Assembly (NCBI GenBank): GCA_947174365.1
Contig: CAMWIR010000011.1
Span: forward strand, 1 to 36,491
DNA length: 36,491 nucleotides
From: an uncultured Ruminococcus sp.
Lineage (GTDB): Bacteria > Bacillota > Clostridia > Oscillospirales > Ruminococcaceae
Reading direction: 5' to 3'
Within the stretch, counting starts at the first letter, position 1. Each line of letters opens with the position of its first letter. A model generated the notes under the pieces. The model was not told where the DNA came from, ran no database searches, and saw nothing but the letters and a program-made list of their open reading frames with translations. Positions 22,125 to 30,650 of this stretch are shown one piece after another. The translations under genes were made by a program, and so were the position numbers.

Positions 22125-22952
22125 ATGAATAAATTTACAATTTTGTCCCGGGCTCTTGATTTCATTGAGGAAAATCTCACAGGCGAAATCACTCCCGAAA
22201 TGTGCGCCGAGAAATGCTGCTATTCCCTTTCAAATCTCCAGAAAATGTTTCGCTGCGCCTTTCATATAGGCATTGCGGACTACATTTCCCGCCGCAGGCT
22301 CACTATGGCTGCAAGGGAGCTTCTTGAAACAAACAGCACCGTTCTCGAGATTGCGCTGAAATACGGCTACAATTCCCACGAGGTATTCACCCGTGCATTT
22401 GTGCGGCTGTGGGGAGTAACGCCCAAGAAATTCCGAAAAAGCAGCGGATTTTACGAGATCTACCCCAAGCTGGCGGAGTTCAGGACAATGACCGACGAAA
22501 GGGGAAATATTATGAGTTTATGGAGAAGATTTGATGTTTCGCACCTGTACGATTTTATCTGCGAACGCAGAGGCAAATACGCCATTTGCTTTGACATGGT
22601 AGGCTTGCTGTATATCAACGATACCTACGGCAGAGCGGCAGGAGATATTGCCATTGCCGAGGGACTGCGGCGCATGGACAGCGCCGCCAAGGAGGGTATG
22701 CTGCCAATACGCATAGGCGGTGATGAATTTGTGCTGATAACTGATCTGTCCGACAGGGAGGCGGCGCAAAAGCTTATGGAAAAGATTCTCAGTGAAAACG
22801 GAAAAATGTGCATTTCGGGAAATGCCGAATTTCCCGTATCCATGCGTGCGGATATCGAAGTGATACCCGACAAGGGAACTATCCGCTACAATGAGCTTTT
22901 TGAAAAGCTATACATTTCCTGCTATAAAGCAGAGCATAAAGATCAACAATAA
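22125..22952 (+). CDS. AraC-type DNA-binding domain fused to a GGDEF domain
   Basis: 275 aa. Residues 1-105 are the double helix-turn-helix of AraC regulators (ALDFIEENLTGEITPEMCAEKC, then VLEIALKYGYNSHEVFTRAFVRLWGVTPKKFR). Residues ~130-270 are GGDEF-like: ICFDMVGLLYINDTYGRAAGD matches the Mg/GTP-binding start and RIGGDEFVLI carries an intact GGDEF at 198-202. No RxxD inhibitory site is seen at the usual place, and the domain is slightly short. It may make cyclic di-GMP or bind a nucleotide to control DNA binding. The DNA-binding part is similar to that of the AraC protein at 34395-35219. It lies between the minigene RNA and the late flagellar operon. Confidence 0.83.
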   Translation: MNKFTILSRALDFIEENLTGEITPEMCAEKCCYSLSNLQKMFRCAFHIGIADYISRRRLTMAARELLETNSTVLEIALKYGYNSHEVFTRAFVRLWGVTPKKFRKSSGFYEIYPKLAEFRTMTDERGNIMSLWRRFDVSHLYDFICERRGKYAICFDMVGLLYINDTYGRAAGDIAIAEGLRRMDSAAKEGMLPIRIGGDEFVLITDLSDREAAQKLMEKILSENGKMCISGNAEFPVSMRADIEVIPDKGTIRYNELFEKLYISCYKAEHKDQQ

Positions 22953-22979
22953 ACCTTAAAATGTCCGAACAATAAAAAG

Positions 22980-23011
22980 AAGCTGTTTGCAGCACACACT
23001 GCAAACAGCTT
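22980..23011. terminator. Bidirectional terminator between AraC-GGDEF gene and flagellar operon
   Basis: Arms AAGCTGTTTGCAG (22980-22992) and CTGCAAACAGCTT (22999-23011) are perfect. On the - strand CTTTTTATT follows, so it mainly ends the flagellar operon; on the + strand TTCATATT is a weaker tail. Confidence 0.85.
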
Positions 23012-23019
23012 TCATATTA

Positions 23020-23487
23020 TCAGTGGCTTGAATTCAAATGACTGCCCTTGTTAACGTCCATAGCCGTAGCGCCGAAGTAGTTGACAACCTTCTTCCCCTT
23101 GGCGGAAGCTGTCAGTTCATCGTAAATTTCCCGCCGTCTGCCCTCCAGGTGAGCCATAGCCCTCTGTTCTGTCGCCATGGCAGTCTCAGTCACGTCTTTA
23201 AGCTCCCTTATCCTTTCCGAAAGCTCCAGCATAGACCCTGTAAGCCCGGAGATCTCCTCAAAGGAAAGCAGCCGCTTTATCTCATTCCTGCGGTCAATGG
23301 ACTGCTGATTTATCAGGCTGCGCATATCCGCCGATATGCCGTCCACTGCCGTAACGATCTCCTGCCTGCGCTCGATCAGTTCCTCCACGCCGTCAATGTC
23401 CTCATAAATTATGCGTGAGGTAATATCGTTAAAGTGCCTCATCTGCTCGATCTTTCTGTCCACAAGCTCCAAAATTCTCGGGTCCAT
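23020..23487 (-). CDS. FliT-like flagellar protein candidate
   Basis: 155 aa, helical throughout with coiled-coil tendency (VDRKIEQMRHFNDITSRIIYEDIDGVEELIERRQEIV). Size, helical character and position right after fliS fit a FliT/FlgN-type export chaperone, which in other species binds the cap protein FliD. Sequence similarity to FliT is not obvious, so the name rests on context. AAAGGGTGATAAT precedes the ATG. It is the last gene of the late operon, ending at the bidirectional terminator. Confidence 0.55.
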   Translation of the reverse strand: MDPRILELVDRKIEQMRHFNDITSRIIYEDIDGVEELIERRQEIVTAVDGISADMRSLINQQSIDRRNEIKRLLSFEEISGLTGSMLELSERIRELKDVTETAMATEQRAMAHLEGRRREIYDELTASAKGKKVVNYFGATAMDVNKGSHLNSSH

Positions 23488-23585
23488 ATTATCACCCTTT
23501 CCTAAATTTTCCGGAATATAATGTTCCGAAAAAACGTAAGTCTTTTGTCACCTTTATTAGCTGCACATTCACTTGGCGGCTAAAT

Positions 23586-23948
23586 TCATTTTGCCATCTT
23601 TCCCGCTTCCTCAAAAGCGTCCCTTATCTGCTGGACCATAGGGAGAATTTCCTTGATAAGTTCGGCATTTTTTTTCATATTTGCCTCTAAGATCTTCTCG
23701 CGGAAATACTGATAAAGGGTCGCCAGATTATCGGAAATTTCGTACTTTACTTTCAGATGAGCGTCCAGCGCGTCCACTATCTCCCCCGCCCTTGTGAGGG
23801 AATTATGCGCCTTTGGGATGTCCTTTTCGTCAATAAAGATAATTGCCTTATTAAGCTCCAGTATCATCTTGTCATACAGGGCAATGAGCAGCTGCGCAGG
23901 TGTCATAGTCGTTACCGACTGCTGCATATATTTCTGGTATGGATTCAT
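23586..23948 (-). CDS. fliS: Flagellar export chaperone FliS
   Basis: Keeps flagellin unpolymerised until export. 120 aa, the normal size, starting MNPYQKYMQQSVTTMTPAQLLIALYDKMILELNKAI, the canonical FliS opening. In Bacillus it also binds FliW-released flagellin to feed back on CsrA. It lies between fliD and the FliT-like gene. The 105-base gap to fliD contains a GC-rich stretch that could fold into a hairpin. Confidence 0.95.
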   Translation of the reverse strand: MNPYQKYMQQSVTTMTPAQLLIALYDKMILELNKAIIFIDEKDIPKAHNSLTRAGEIVDALDAHLKVKYEISDNLATLYQYFREKILEANMKKNAELIKEILPMVQQIRDAFEEAGKMAK

Positions 23949-24053
23949 TTAACCTGTGACCCGCTTTCTATTAACAGGGCGAAGCGCACGGCACCATGCT
24001 ACCGCGCCGCCGCTCCGCCTTTTTCACATAACCTGAATAACTTGTTTTATCCC

Positions 24054-26954
24054 TTAGCTCTCCGAACCGCTGTTCATGCCGTAGAGAGTGGAGTTGAACA
24101 GAGAGGAGGACTGGTTGCTCATATTCATCATGTATGTTTCAAGCTGCGAATACTGCTTCCACAGTCTCTCATACTGGGTCTCGTACCTTTCCTTGAGCCT
24201 GTCGATAACCTTCTGCATAGCCTCGATCTGAGAGTAGATCATATTCTTCTTCTCCGACCTTGTGCCTACAACGCCCGCCATGGAGGTAAGCAGACCCTTA
24301 GCATTTCCTCTGCTGTCGGTCTTGGTATCAATAGCCGCATTAACAGCATTGTTGAGCTTTGCAGCCAAGCCGTTTTCGGGATCGGTGAAGAATGCAGCCA
24401 ACTCGTCGCCGTATCTCTCAATAGCAGCGTCAAGAGTAGCCTCGCCGCCGTCCATAAATCTCAGCTTGCCGTACTCTTCGATTTTATTGGAGGTGTCAAT
24501 GCCCAAAGCCTGTATCGTAAAGCCGCCCACATTGCCGTTGATAGCGCTGCGGAGCTTGTTGAATACCTTGGTAAGAGTGGTATCGTGGTAAAGCAGACCT
24601 GTCTTTGCCTTTTCTTCCCACTTCTCGATCTCCTTATCGGACATTTCCTCTTTCTGATCATCGGTAAGAGGATCGTAATAATCGTTGCCGTCCTTGGGAC
24701 GTGCGGTGCTTATCTGAGCGTAAATGTCGTCCAGCAGCTTGTTGTAGCCCTCCATGAAGTTTGTAATAACTTCCTTGATCTTGCTGTTGTCCTTTGCAAC
24801 ATTTACTTTGATCTCCTCAGCCTTGCCCGCCGCAATGTCGCTCTCGTCGAACTCTTCCACATCGTCAATGCCGAAGGTAGTGCCGTCAATGGAGAACACA
24901 TTGGAGGAGCTCTCCAGTGTAACGCCGTTTACGGTTATCATACCGTTCTCGCCGCTCTTTATCATGCTGCCCGTAATATCGCTGCCAACCAGCTTTACAG
25001 CGCCGAAAGCCTTGTCAAGGTCAACAATAGCATTAATGTCTATATCGTTGCCCTCGCTGTCAACGTCGCTGCGCATAAGCACGTTTTTGCCTGTAACAGT
25101 AAGTCTGCCTGTTTCCTCGTCATAAGCAAATATCGCATTGCCGTCCTTGTCGCGGGCGTCGATCATATCCTGAATGGTGACCTCGCCGTTCTCGCCTGTG
25201 CCCTTAACGTCGACTATCTCATCAGTGCCTTCCTTAACAAAAGCCAGGCTGCCGCTTGCAACAACGTGAGAAGTGGGGAAAGGATCAATTGTAAAGTTGG
25301 AAGCCTTGCCGTTGTAGGTAGGACCGTCATACTCACGCCCGGATTCATCGGCAATAAGATTAACATTTCCCTTTCCCTCAATAGTAGTCATATCCCCCCT
25401 GGGGTCAAAAGTAATTGTTGCAATGCCGGTGTTATTAACACTTACACTGAATTGACCTTTCGCACTGCTGCCGAAAGCTGCCGTGTAAGCCTCATTAAGA
25501 GCCGCCGCATAATCGCCTGAGGAATAATCCTTGTACTTTCTGTCGTAGCCCAAAGATTTCAGGTAATCATCAGCTTTGGTGTAGCCCTCTATTTCAGCCC
25601 CGTCAGCATCTATCAGCTTGCCACCCTCCACGGTAAACATGGTCGTGCCGTCCGCATTGGCAAAGGTAGTGTAGCCTGTATCCTCATTGATATATTTAAA
25701 TACCTTTTTGCCCCACTGAGTAGCATCATCGCTGTAATTAAAATATACAGCCGCATTGTCATAGGTCTTGTCGCTGCCGTCTTTGCCCTTATAGGTGAAC
25801 GCACTGTACTCCTGGTGCTGCCCAAGCCCTGTAACTCCCAGTTTTGTGCCGTTTATGATAATATCATCAGCGGAACCAAAGCCGGTAGAGTCGGCAAAAA
25901 ACGTGAACTTTGCGCTGCTGTCCAGCTCCTTTGCGGCAAACTCCGCATATGTAGGCGCACTGCCCAAAGCCTTGCCGTCAATATTGAACAAAGCATTCAG
26001 CAGGTTGCCGCTCTTCTGCTCAAGCTCCAGTGTAGAGCCTGCGCCTGTAGTGGTGGACTCGAGAGTAAAGGACTGAGTAAGTCCGCTGAAGGTCATCTTT
26101 ACCCCTGCGTCGGACTTGTTTATCTCGCTCATCATATCAGCGATCTTTGTATCCTTGTCAAAGGAAAAGTCAACACCGTTGATAGAGAATTCGAACTTGC
26201 TGCCGTTGAGCCTGTTTGTAAAGTCAACGCTGCCCAAAGTAGCCTGAGAGGAAATAGTGTTGGAAGCGTCATTTTTAAGACCTACAGCGTCATGGTAGCC
26301 CACAGTGAATATGTGAGATACCTTATCCCCCGCCATATTGTCGAGGGTCAGCTGCCACATGCCACTGTCGCCGTATTTGAACTGAGTTGCATGACCTGCG
26401 TCGTCCTTTTTGAGAATGCCCTCAAAGCTCTGATTCAGAGCGTCAAGGAAATTCTGCGCCGAAGTTTCAGCGTCTTCTACCTTGTTAAATTTAACATTCT
26501 TGGTAACGCCGTCAAGAGTTACCTTAACAGTCTGCTCACCGGTTATTGAGGGATTGGAAAAGTCGAGCTGAACTCCTCTTGAAGCAATGTTCTCTCCGCC
26601 CAGCTTCGCAGCCGTAGCCTTTTTGAGAGCCGTAATTGTGTAGTCCCCGGGAGTAGCCGAAGAGCTTGCGGAAACATTCAGCCTGTCGTTGGAGGAAGTA
26701 GCCTTGTTGGACTTCATTACCGCATTTGCACGGATAGAATCCTTAGAAGTAATGTCCAGATACTTGCTCTGGAAGTCCTGGATCTTGGTAATAATATCCC
26801 TGTAGGCCTCCTGCTTCCACTGAAGCGTCTGAAGCTTCTGCTTGCGGGAGTTAATGGCATTGGTGGTGTTGGCGGTAGCCGCTTTTATAAGGGACTCGGT
26901 GTCAAGACCCGAAATAAGACCCGCCATTCTTGCTGTTTCTTTTACGGTTGACAT
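24054..26954 (-). CDS. fliD: Flagellar cap protein FliD (HAP2), very large
   Basis: Caps the filament tip and promotes flagellin assembly. N-terminal D0/D1 (ARMAGLISGLDTESLIKAA, then SRKQKLQTLQWKQEAYRDIITKI) and C-terminal helices (YETQYERLWKQYSQLETYMMNMSNQSSSLF) are typical. The protein is 966 aa, against roughly 450-550 in most bacteria; the excess lies in the surface-exposed middle (about 300-750), which is rich in Asp/Gly/Tyr turns. The ribosome binding site is AAAGGATGAG. fliD follows csrA directly; the flagellin gene often found between them is absent. Confidence 0.93.
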   Translation of the reverse strand: MSTVKETARMAGLISGLDTESLIKAATANTTNAINSRKQKLQTLQWKQEAYRDIITKIQDFQSKYLDITSKDSIRANAVMKSNKATSSNDRLNVSASSSATPGDYTITALKKATAAKLGGENIASRGVQLDFSNPSITGEQTVKVTLDGVTKNVKFNKVEDAETSAQNFLDALNQSFEGILKKDDAGHATQFKYGDSGMWQLTLDNMAGDKVSHIFTVGYHDAVGLKNDASNTISSQATLGSVDFTNRLNGSKFEFSINGVDFSFDKDTKIADMMSEINKSDAGVKMTFSGLTQSFTLESTTTGAGSTLELEQKSGNLLNALFNIDGKALGSAPTYAEFAAKELDSSAKFTFFADSTGFGSADDIIINGTKLGVTGLGQHQEYSAFTYKGKDGSDKTYDNAAVYFNYSDDATQWGKKVFKYINEDTGYTTFANADGTTMFTVEGGKLIDADGAEIEGYTKADDYLKSLGYDRKYKDYSSGDYAAALNEAYTAAFGSSAKGQFSVSVNNTGIATITFDPRGDMTTIEGKGNVNLIADESGREYDGPTYNGKASNFTIDPFPTSHVVASGSLAFVKEGTDEIVDVKGTGENGEVTIQDMIDARDKDGNAIFAYDEETGRLTVTGKNVLMRSDVDSEGNDIDINAIVDLDKAFGAVKLVGSDITGSMIKSGENGMITVNGVTLESSSNVFSIDGTTFGIDDVEEFDESDIAAGKAEEIKVNVAKDNSKIKEVITNFMEGYNKLLDDIYAQISTARPKDGNDYYDPLTDDQKEEMSDKEIEKWEEKAKTGLLYHDTTLTKVFNKLRSAINGNVGGFTIQALGIDTSNKIEEYGKLRFMDGGEATLDAAIERYGDELAAFFTDPENGLAAKLNNAVNAAIDTKTDSRGNAKGLLTSMAGVVGTRSEKKNMIYSQIEAMQKVIDRLKERYETQYERLWKQYSQLETYMMNMSNQSSSLFNSTLYGMNSGSES

Positions 26955-27026
26955 AATGCACTCATCCTTTCGTTATTAATGCCGGTGCAATTACATTGCT
27001 GCAAAATCATTGCACTGTCGGCACTT

Positions 27027-27281
27027 TTATTTAATTCCATTGAGCTTGTTTGGCGTGGGTTTGTCGGTAAGGAAGCTGTTCATAAAGTCAATGGAGACCT
27101 TGTTCACAGCCGCCTGCACGTTGAATTTACCCGATTCGTAAATTTCCGAACGGATAATTTTAACGTCCCGGGGAGCGTCAATTCCAAGCTTTACCTTGTC
27201 CTTGCCCGCCTCCACCACCGTTACGGTAATGCCCTCGCCTATATGAAATCCCTCTCCGCTTTTGCGGGTAATAATCAGCAT
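27027..27281 (-). CDS. csrA: Carbon storage/translational regulator CsrA
   Basis: RNA-binding dimer that blocks translation, in Bacillus of flagellin mRNA. 84 aa, beginning MLIITRKSGEGFHIGEGITVTVVEAGKDKVKLGIDAP, the canonical fold. Its ribosome binding site (AAGGAGGGTGA) is made of the last codons of fliW, so the two are translationally coupled, fitting the known FliW-CsrA antagonism. The usual target, the flagellin gene, is not in the window. Confidence 0.95.
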   Translation of the reverse strand: MLIITRKSGEGFHIGEGITVTVVEAGKDKVKLGIDAPRDVKIIRSEIYESGKFNVQAAVNKVSIDFMNSFLTDKPTPNKLNGIK

Positions 27282-27283
27282 GA

Positions 27284-27778
27284 CTATTCACCCTCCTTAG
27301 CGAAAACGGGGAATTTTATGGGGTAATTCTCCGCTGCAATGACCTGACCGCCCAAACGGTTTGCGGTATTGATTATCACAGGGCTTTTCATGTTCACCGT
27401 CGAATCCATGTTGTTCTCGGGGATAACAGCGATCACATAAAACGCAGCGTCCTTGTGATCGGTAATTTCCAGAAAGGAAATATCCTCATCGGGAACAGTC
27501 ACCCGATAATCGGGGCAGAATTCAAAGGGACTGAACATGATAAAGCAAAGGGACGGATTTTCGGTACTTTGCAGCCACACGGGGGACTTGCCCTCCCCCA
27601 AAGGTGTCAGCAGTATAAACCTTTTTTCCTCCTCAAAGGCGAAAAGCCCCTGGGGGAATGTGATGATCTCCTTTTCCGAGATCTCTATCTCATCAAAATC
27701 TCTGGTTTTCACCGTGATTTTTTCGGCCGCGCTGTTATCGCCAACAATGTTATCGCAGCCGTTTGCCGCTTCAGCCAT
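27284..27778 (-). CDS. fliW: Flagellar assembly factor FliW
   Basis: Binds either flagellin or CsrA and thereby couples flagellin level to its translation. 164 aa; KTRDFDEIEISEKEIITFPQGLFAFEEEKRFILL and the C-terminal MKSPVIINTANRLGGQVI are typical. The stop codon is two bases from the csrA start. GAGG lies 9 bases before the ATG. Confidence 0.94.
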   Translation of the reverse strand: MAEAANGCDNIVGDNSAAEKITVKTRDFDEIEISEKEIITFPQGLFAFEEEKRFILLTPLGEGKSPVWLQSTENPSLCFIMFSPFEFCPDYRVTVPDEDISFLEITDHKDAAFYVIAVIPENNMDSTVNMKSPVIINTANRLGGQVIAAENYPIKFPVFAKEGE

Positions 27779-27815
27779 ACCGATCTACCTCATTCCTTTT
27801 TACCTTTTAAGCAGG

Positions 27816-28409
27816 TCATCCTTCTTCATACCCGGGCGCAGCGCTCCTGGGGAAATAAATAGGCTCGCCCACATATTCTATCTCCACTCTCGGCAGCTGG
27901 TTCACGATAAACTCAATATTCCCGGGAACGAATTCCATTTTCGGGCGCATATTTGTATCCCAGTCCATGCTGAGAGGATCTGCCTTATAATTAATGCTCA
28001 GAGTGTTGCCCGTCCAGCTTATGTCCGGGGATTCCTTGGGCAGAAACTCCATAATGGTCTCCATAGTCCTGGAAACCTTCTGTGCCGCAATATCGGGAGG
28101 CGTCGTCTCCCCTCTTGCCAGAGCGTCTCCCTCGTTTACTATGGTGGCTATGGCCTGATACGCTACGGATATCCCTTTCTGCGCCTCATCTCTTGCAAAT
28201 GTGTCGATGTTCTTGTGCCCGTAGCCAAGGCTCTCCCTCGGCGCTGTGTTGTCGATCTGCACCTTGATAGGCTCTGCCTGTATCTGCATAAGCCCCGGAT
28301 CCCTGTGGATCTTTACAGCGGGAGCGCTGCTGTCCTGCCGCAGCTCCGCTCTGGTAACATTTACTTCAATGTCAATCGGCACTCTCGTTATCTGCAATAA
28401 TTGACTCAT
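27816..28409 (-). CDS. DUF6470 family protein (YviE-like)
   Basis: 197 aa, beginning MSQLLQITRVPIDIEVNVTRAELR and ending with IEYVGEPIYFPRSAAPGYEEG. This family is regularly found between flgL and fliW in Firmicutes (yviE in Bacillus) and has no defined role. No signal peptide or membrane segment. GGAAGGGGTG precedes the ATG. The 131-base gap to flgL contains a perfect hairpin. Confidence 0.82.
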   Translation of the reverse strand: MSQLLQITRVPIDIEVNVTRAELRQDSSAPAVKIHRDPGLMQIQAEPIKVQIDNTAPRESLGYGHKNIDTFARDEAQKGISVAYQAIATIVNEGDALARGETTPPDIAAQKVSRTMETIMEFLPKESPDISWTGNTLSINYKADPLSMDWDTNMRPKMEFVPGNIEFIVNQLPRVEIEYVGEPIYFPRSAAPGYEEG

Positions 28410-28496
28410 TGACGTACACCCCTTCCGGAAGTATTAATCTACACAACCCGCAGCCTGCATAAACCATGCTAAGCCTGTAAGGTTTATATATCCGAA

Positions 28497-28526
28497 GTTC
28501 TTGTAAGCCTTTTGACTTACAAGAAC
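28497..28526. other. Intra-operon hairpin between flgL and DUF6470
   Basis: GTTCTTGTAAG (28497-28507) and CTTACAAGAAC (28516-28526) form a perfect 11-bp stem with an 8-base loop. On the - strand no T-run follows, so it is more likely an mRNA-processing or stability element than a full terminator. Confidence 0.7.
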
Positions 28527-28540
28527 ATCATTATTATATT

Positions 28541-30583
28541 TTAAATAAAATCGAACAAGCTCTTGGGAAGAATATTTGCACCCATGGACAGCGCCGCATT
28601 GTAGGCAGCGTCAATGGTTTTCCAGTTGGTGATCTCTTCCTCCAGATCGCAGCCCTCCAGCTCATTCTGCTTTTCAAGCAGGCTCAGACGGTAAACCTCG
28701 TTCTTATCCGTGTAATAATCCATATCATTCTGCTTGATGCCAAGGTCGGTTATCTTCTGAAGAACCTTTGTATTTGCAGCCTCCAGCTTGTCGATGTACC
28801 TGTTTACTGAAGCCCTGTCCCCCGCACGCATTGCCTCCGCACAGTCGTAGATCAGCTGCATAAGATTATAGCTGTCGCCGTCATTATCTGTTCCCCAGCC
28901 GGTGATCTCAGCTCCGTTAAGGCAAACGTTAAGGGAGGTGGAATCAAGCTTGGAATAATTTATGCCAAGACCTATATCCACATAAATTGGCTTAGCCCCG
29001 GGGAATGCGTTCACATCTGCCAAAGCGTCCATGCCGATCTCCGTGTTAATGGTCTTGCTGCCCTCTACATTGCCGCTCCTGTCGTAGTAAACGATAGTGC
29101 CGCCGTTTACGGCTTTAAGGAGATCGTCGCCCTTCAGATCAACGGGAATATCATTGTAGCATACAACTCTGTCCAGAACAGCCCCGCTGCGGTCAAACTC
29201 GCCGTTCACCTTAAAGTCAAAGGACATTGACGGTCCGCCGTACTTTTCCATGTAATTGCCCTTTACCGTATAAGCGTTCCCCTCATAGAAAGCAGGATCG
29301 TCGATCTTAACGCCGCTTCTGGTGATTATAGCTGAACCGTCGTCGCTTATCTTGGAATCCTCACCCATGTTAATGGTGTAATCGCCTGTCTGAACATACT
29401 GCTTTGTACCCTCATCATATTCATATGTTATGGAAACAGTTTCATCAAAAGGCAAATCCTCATTGCCCTTTTCATTGTAAAGCTTAAAGGTAACGCTCAC
29501 CGTGCCGTCGGCATTGACCATTGCCCCCTCGGGAAGCTTTCCGTAGCTTTCATCGCCCAAGGAAAGAACACTTGCGTCATCATTAAGATTTATCGCCCTG
29601 CCCCACTCATCATGAGCCGCATTGACCTCAAGCTCGGTCATAAGAGCGTCTTTGGGGATAGCGTAAACTTCATTATCCAGAGCGTCCTTTACAGTAACGC
29701 CGCCGCTCAGAGTAAATGTGTCTCCCGCAGCAGTGCAGTCCATCTCAAAAGTCGCAGGATAAGGCACGCCGTCAGCGTCGTAAAGGCTTATCTTGATCTT
29801 GTCGCCGTCCAGCACGCCCTCGTAGCTGTTGCCTTTCACATCATTTATGATAACCTTGCCCGTCATGCCGCCGTCAGCCTTGTAGGAGGCTTTCTGCAAG
29901 TCCTTCCTCTCAAACGTAAGACCGTTCAGCACATCGGGAGTAATAACGCAGCCTCTCTCCTTGCCTCCGTTGTTGTAAAACTCCACCTGCTTCATAAACA
30001 TAACGTTTGCAGGGGTAGCCGCATCGCTGGCAGGATTGTTGTCCGAGGTAACAGCCGCCGTGTCGATCTCATTGCCGAAAGGTCTTGTGCCGTTCAGCAT
30101 TATCTCATTGCCGTCCTTGTCAAAGACTCTTACGGAGGAATGCACCGTGAAAGGCGTTGTGTCGTTGCTGCACGAGCCGAACATCTGCCTCTCCGCAAAG
30201 TCCGAATTCATATCCGTGATAATGTGGTCTGCAAGCTCGGATATTTCCTGAGCCACAATGTTCAGCTGGGTCTGATCCATAGTGTCCTGCACCGAGCAGA
30301 CCTTCTGCTTTACATTCATATAGGTATTGTCCGCAACATCGTACAAAACCTTCTCAGCCGCATAGAAGAAATCCTTGGAGGTCTTGCAGTTCTCATCGTA
30401 AATTTCGAGATTTGCAAGGGATTTTCTTACATGAGCCGCCTTAGCCGCCGAAGCTGAATCCTCCGAAGCTCTGTTGTATTTTCTCTGGCTCAGTATCTTC
30501 TGCTCGCTTTTCAAGAGCTTTCCAAGCAGTGTGTTGCTGCTTTTGAGAAAGTTCTGGGTATATGCCTTAGTCGTAACTCTCAA
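28541..30583 (-). CDS. flgL: Flagellar hook-filament junction protein FlgL (HAP3), very large
   Basis: Joins hook and filament. The N-terminal ~150 residues (FLKSSNTLLGKLLKSEQKILSQRKYNRASEDSASAAKAAHVRKSL) and the C-terminal ~130 (AMRAGDRASVNRYIDKLEAANTKVLQKITDLGIKQNDMDYY) form the flagellin-like coiled coil. Total 680 aa, against about 300 in Bacillus; residues ~155-540 are an inserted beta-rich, acidic domain with DKDGNE, DADGVPY and similar turns. The start is TTG at 30583 behind GGAGTG. Confidence 0.88.
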   Translation of the reverse strand: MRVTTKAYTQNFLKSSNTLLGKLLKSEQKILSQRKYNRASEDSASAAKAAHVRKSLANLEIYDENCKTSKDFFYAAEKVLYDVADNTYMNVKQKVCSVQDTMDQTQLNIVAQEISELADHIITDMNSDFAERQMFGSCSNDTTPFTVHSSVRVFDKDGNEIMLNGTRPFGNEIDTAAVTSDNNPASDAATPANVMFMKQVEFYNNGGKERGCVITPDVLNGLTFERKDLQKASYKADGGMTGKVIINDVKGNSYEGVLDGDKIKISLYDADGVPYPATFEMDCTAAGDTFTLSGGVTVKDALDNEVYAIPKDALMTELEVNAAHDEWGRAINLNDDASVLSLGDESYGKLPEGAMVNADGTVSVTFKLYNEKGNEDLPFDETVSITYEYDEGTKQYVQTGDYTINMGEDSKISDDGSAIITRSGVKIDDPAFYEGNAYTVKGNYMEKYGGPSMSFDFKVNGEFDRSGAVLDRVVCYNDIPVDLKGDDLLKAVNGGTIVYYDRSGNVEGSKTINTEIGMDALADVNAFPGAKPIYVDIGLGINYSKLDSTSLNVCLNGAEITGWGTDNDGDSYNLMQLIYDCAEAMRAGDRASVNRYIDKLEAANTKVLQKITDLGIKQNDMDYYTDKNEVYRLSLLEKQNELEGCDLEEEITNWKTIDAAYNAALSMGANILPKSLFDFI

Positions 30584-30650
30584 AATAATTCACTCCTTAT
30601 TTATTTCAAAACGCCGTTCGGAACTGTTTTATAAAAGCCCTGCTTTAAGA

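Noticed and set aside
23757-25520. Long + strand open frame of 587 codons opposite fliS/fliD
   Set aside because: It is a shadow of the well-supported fliD and fliS genes on the - strand; it has no ribosome binding site and a composition typical of antisense frames.
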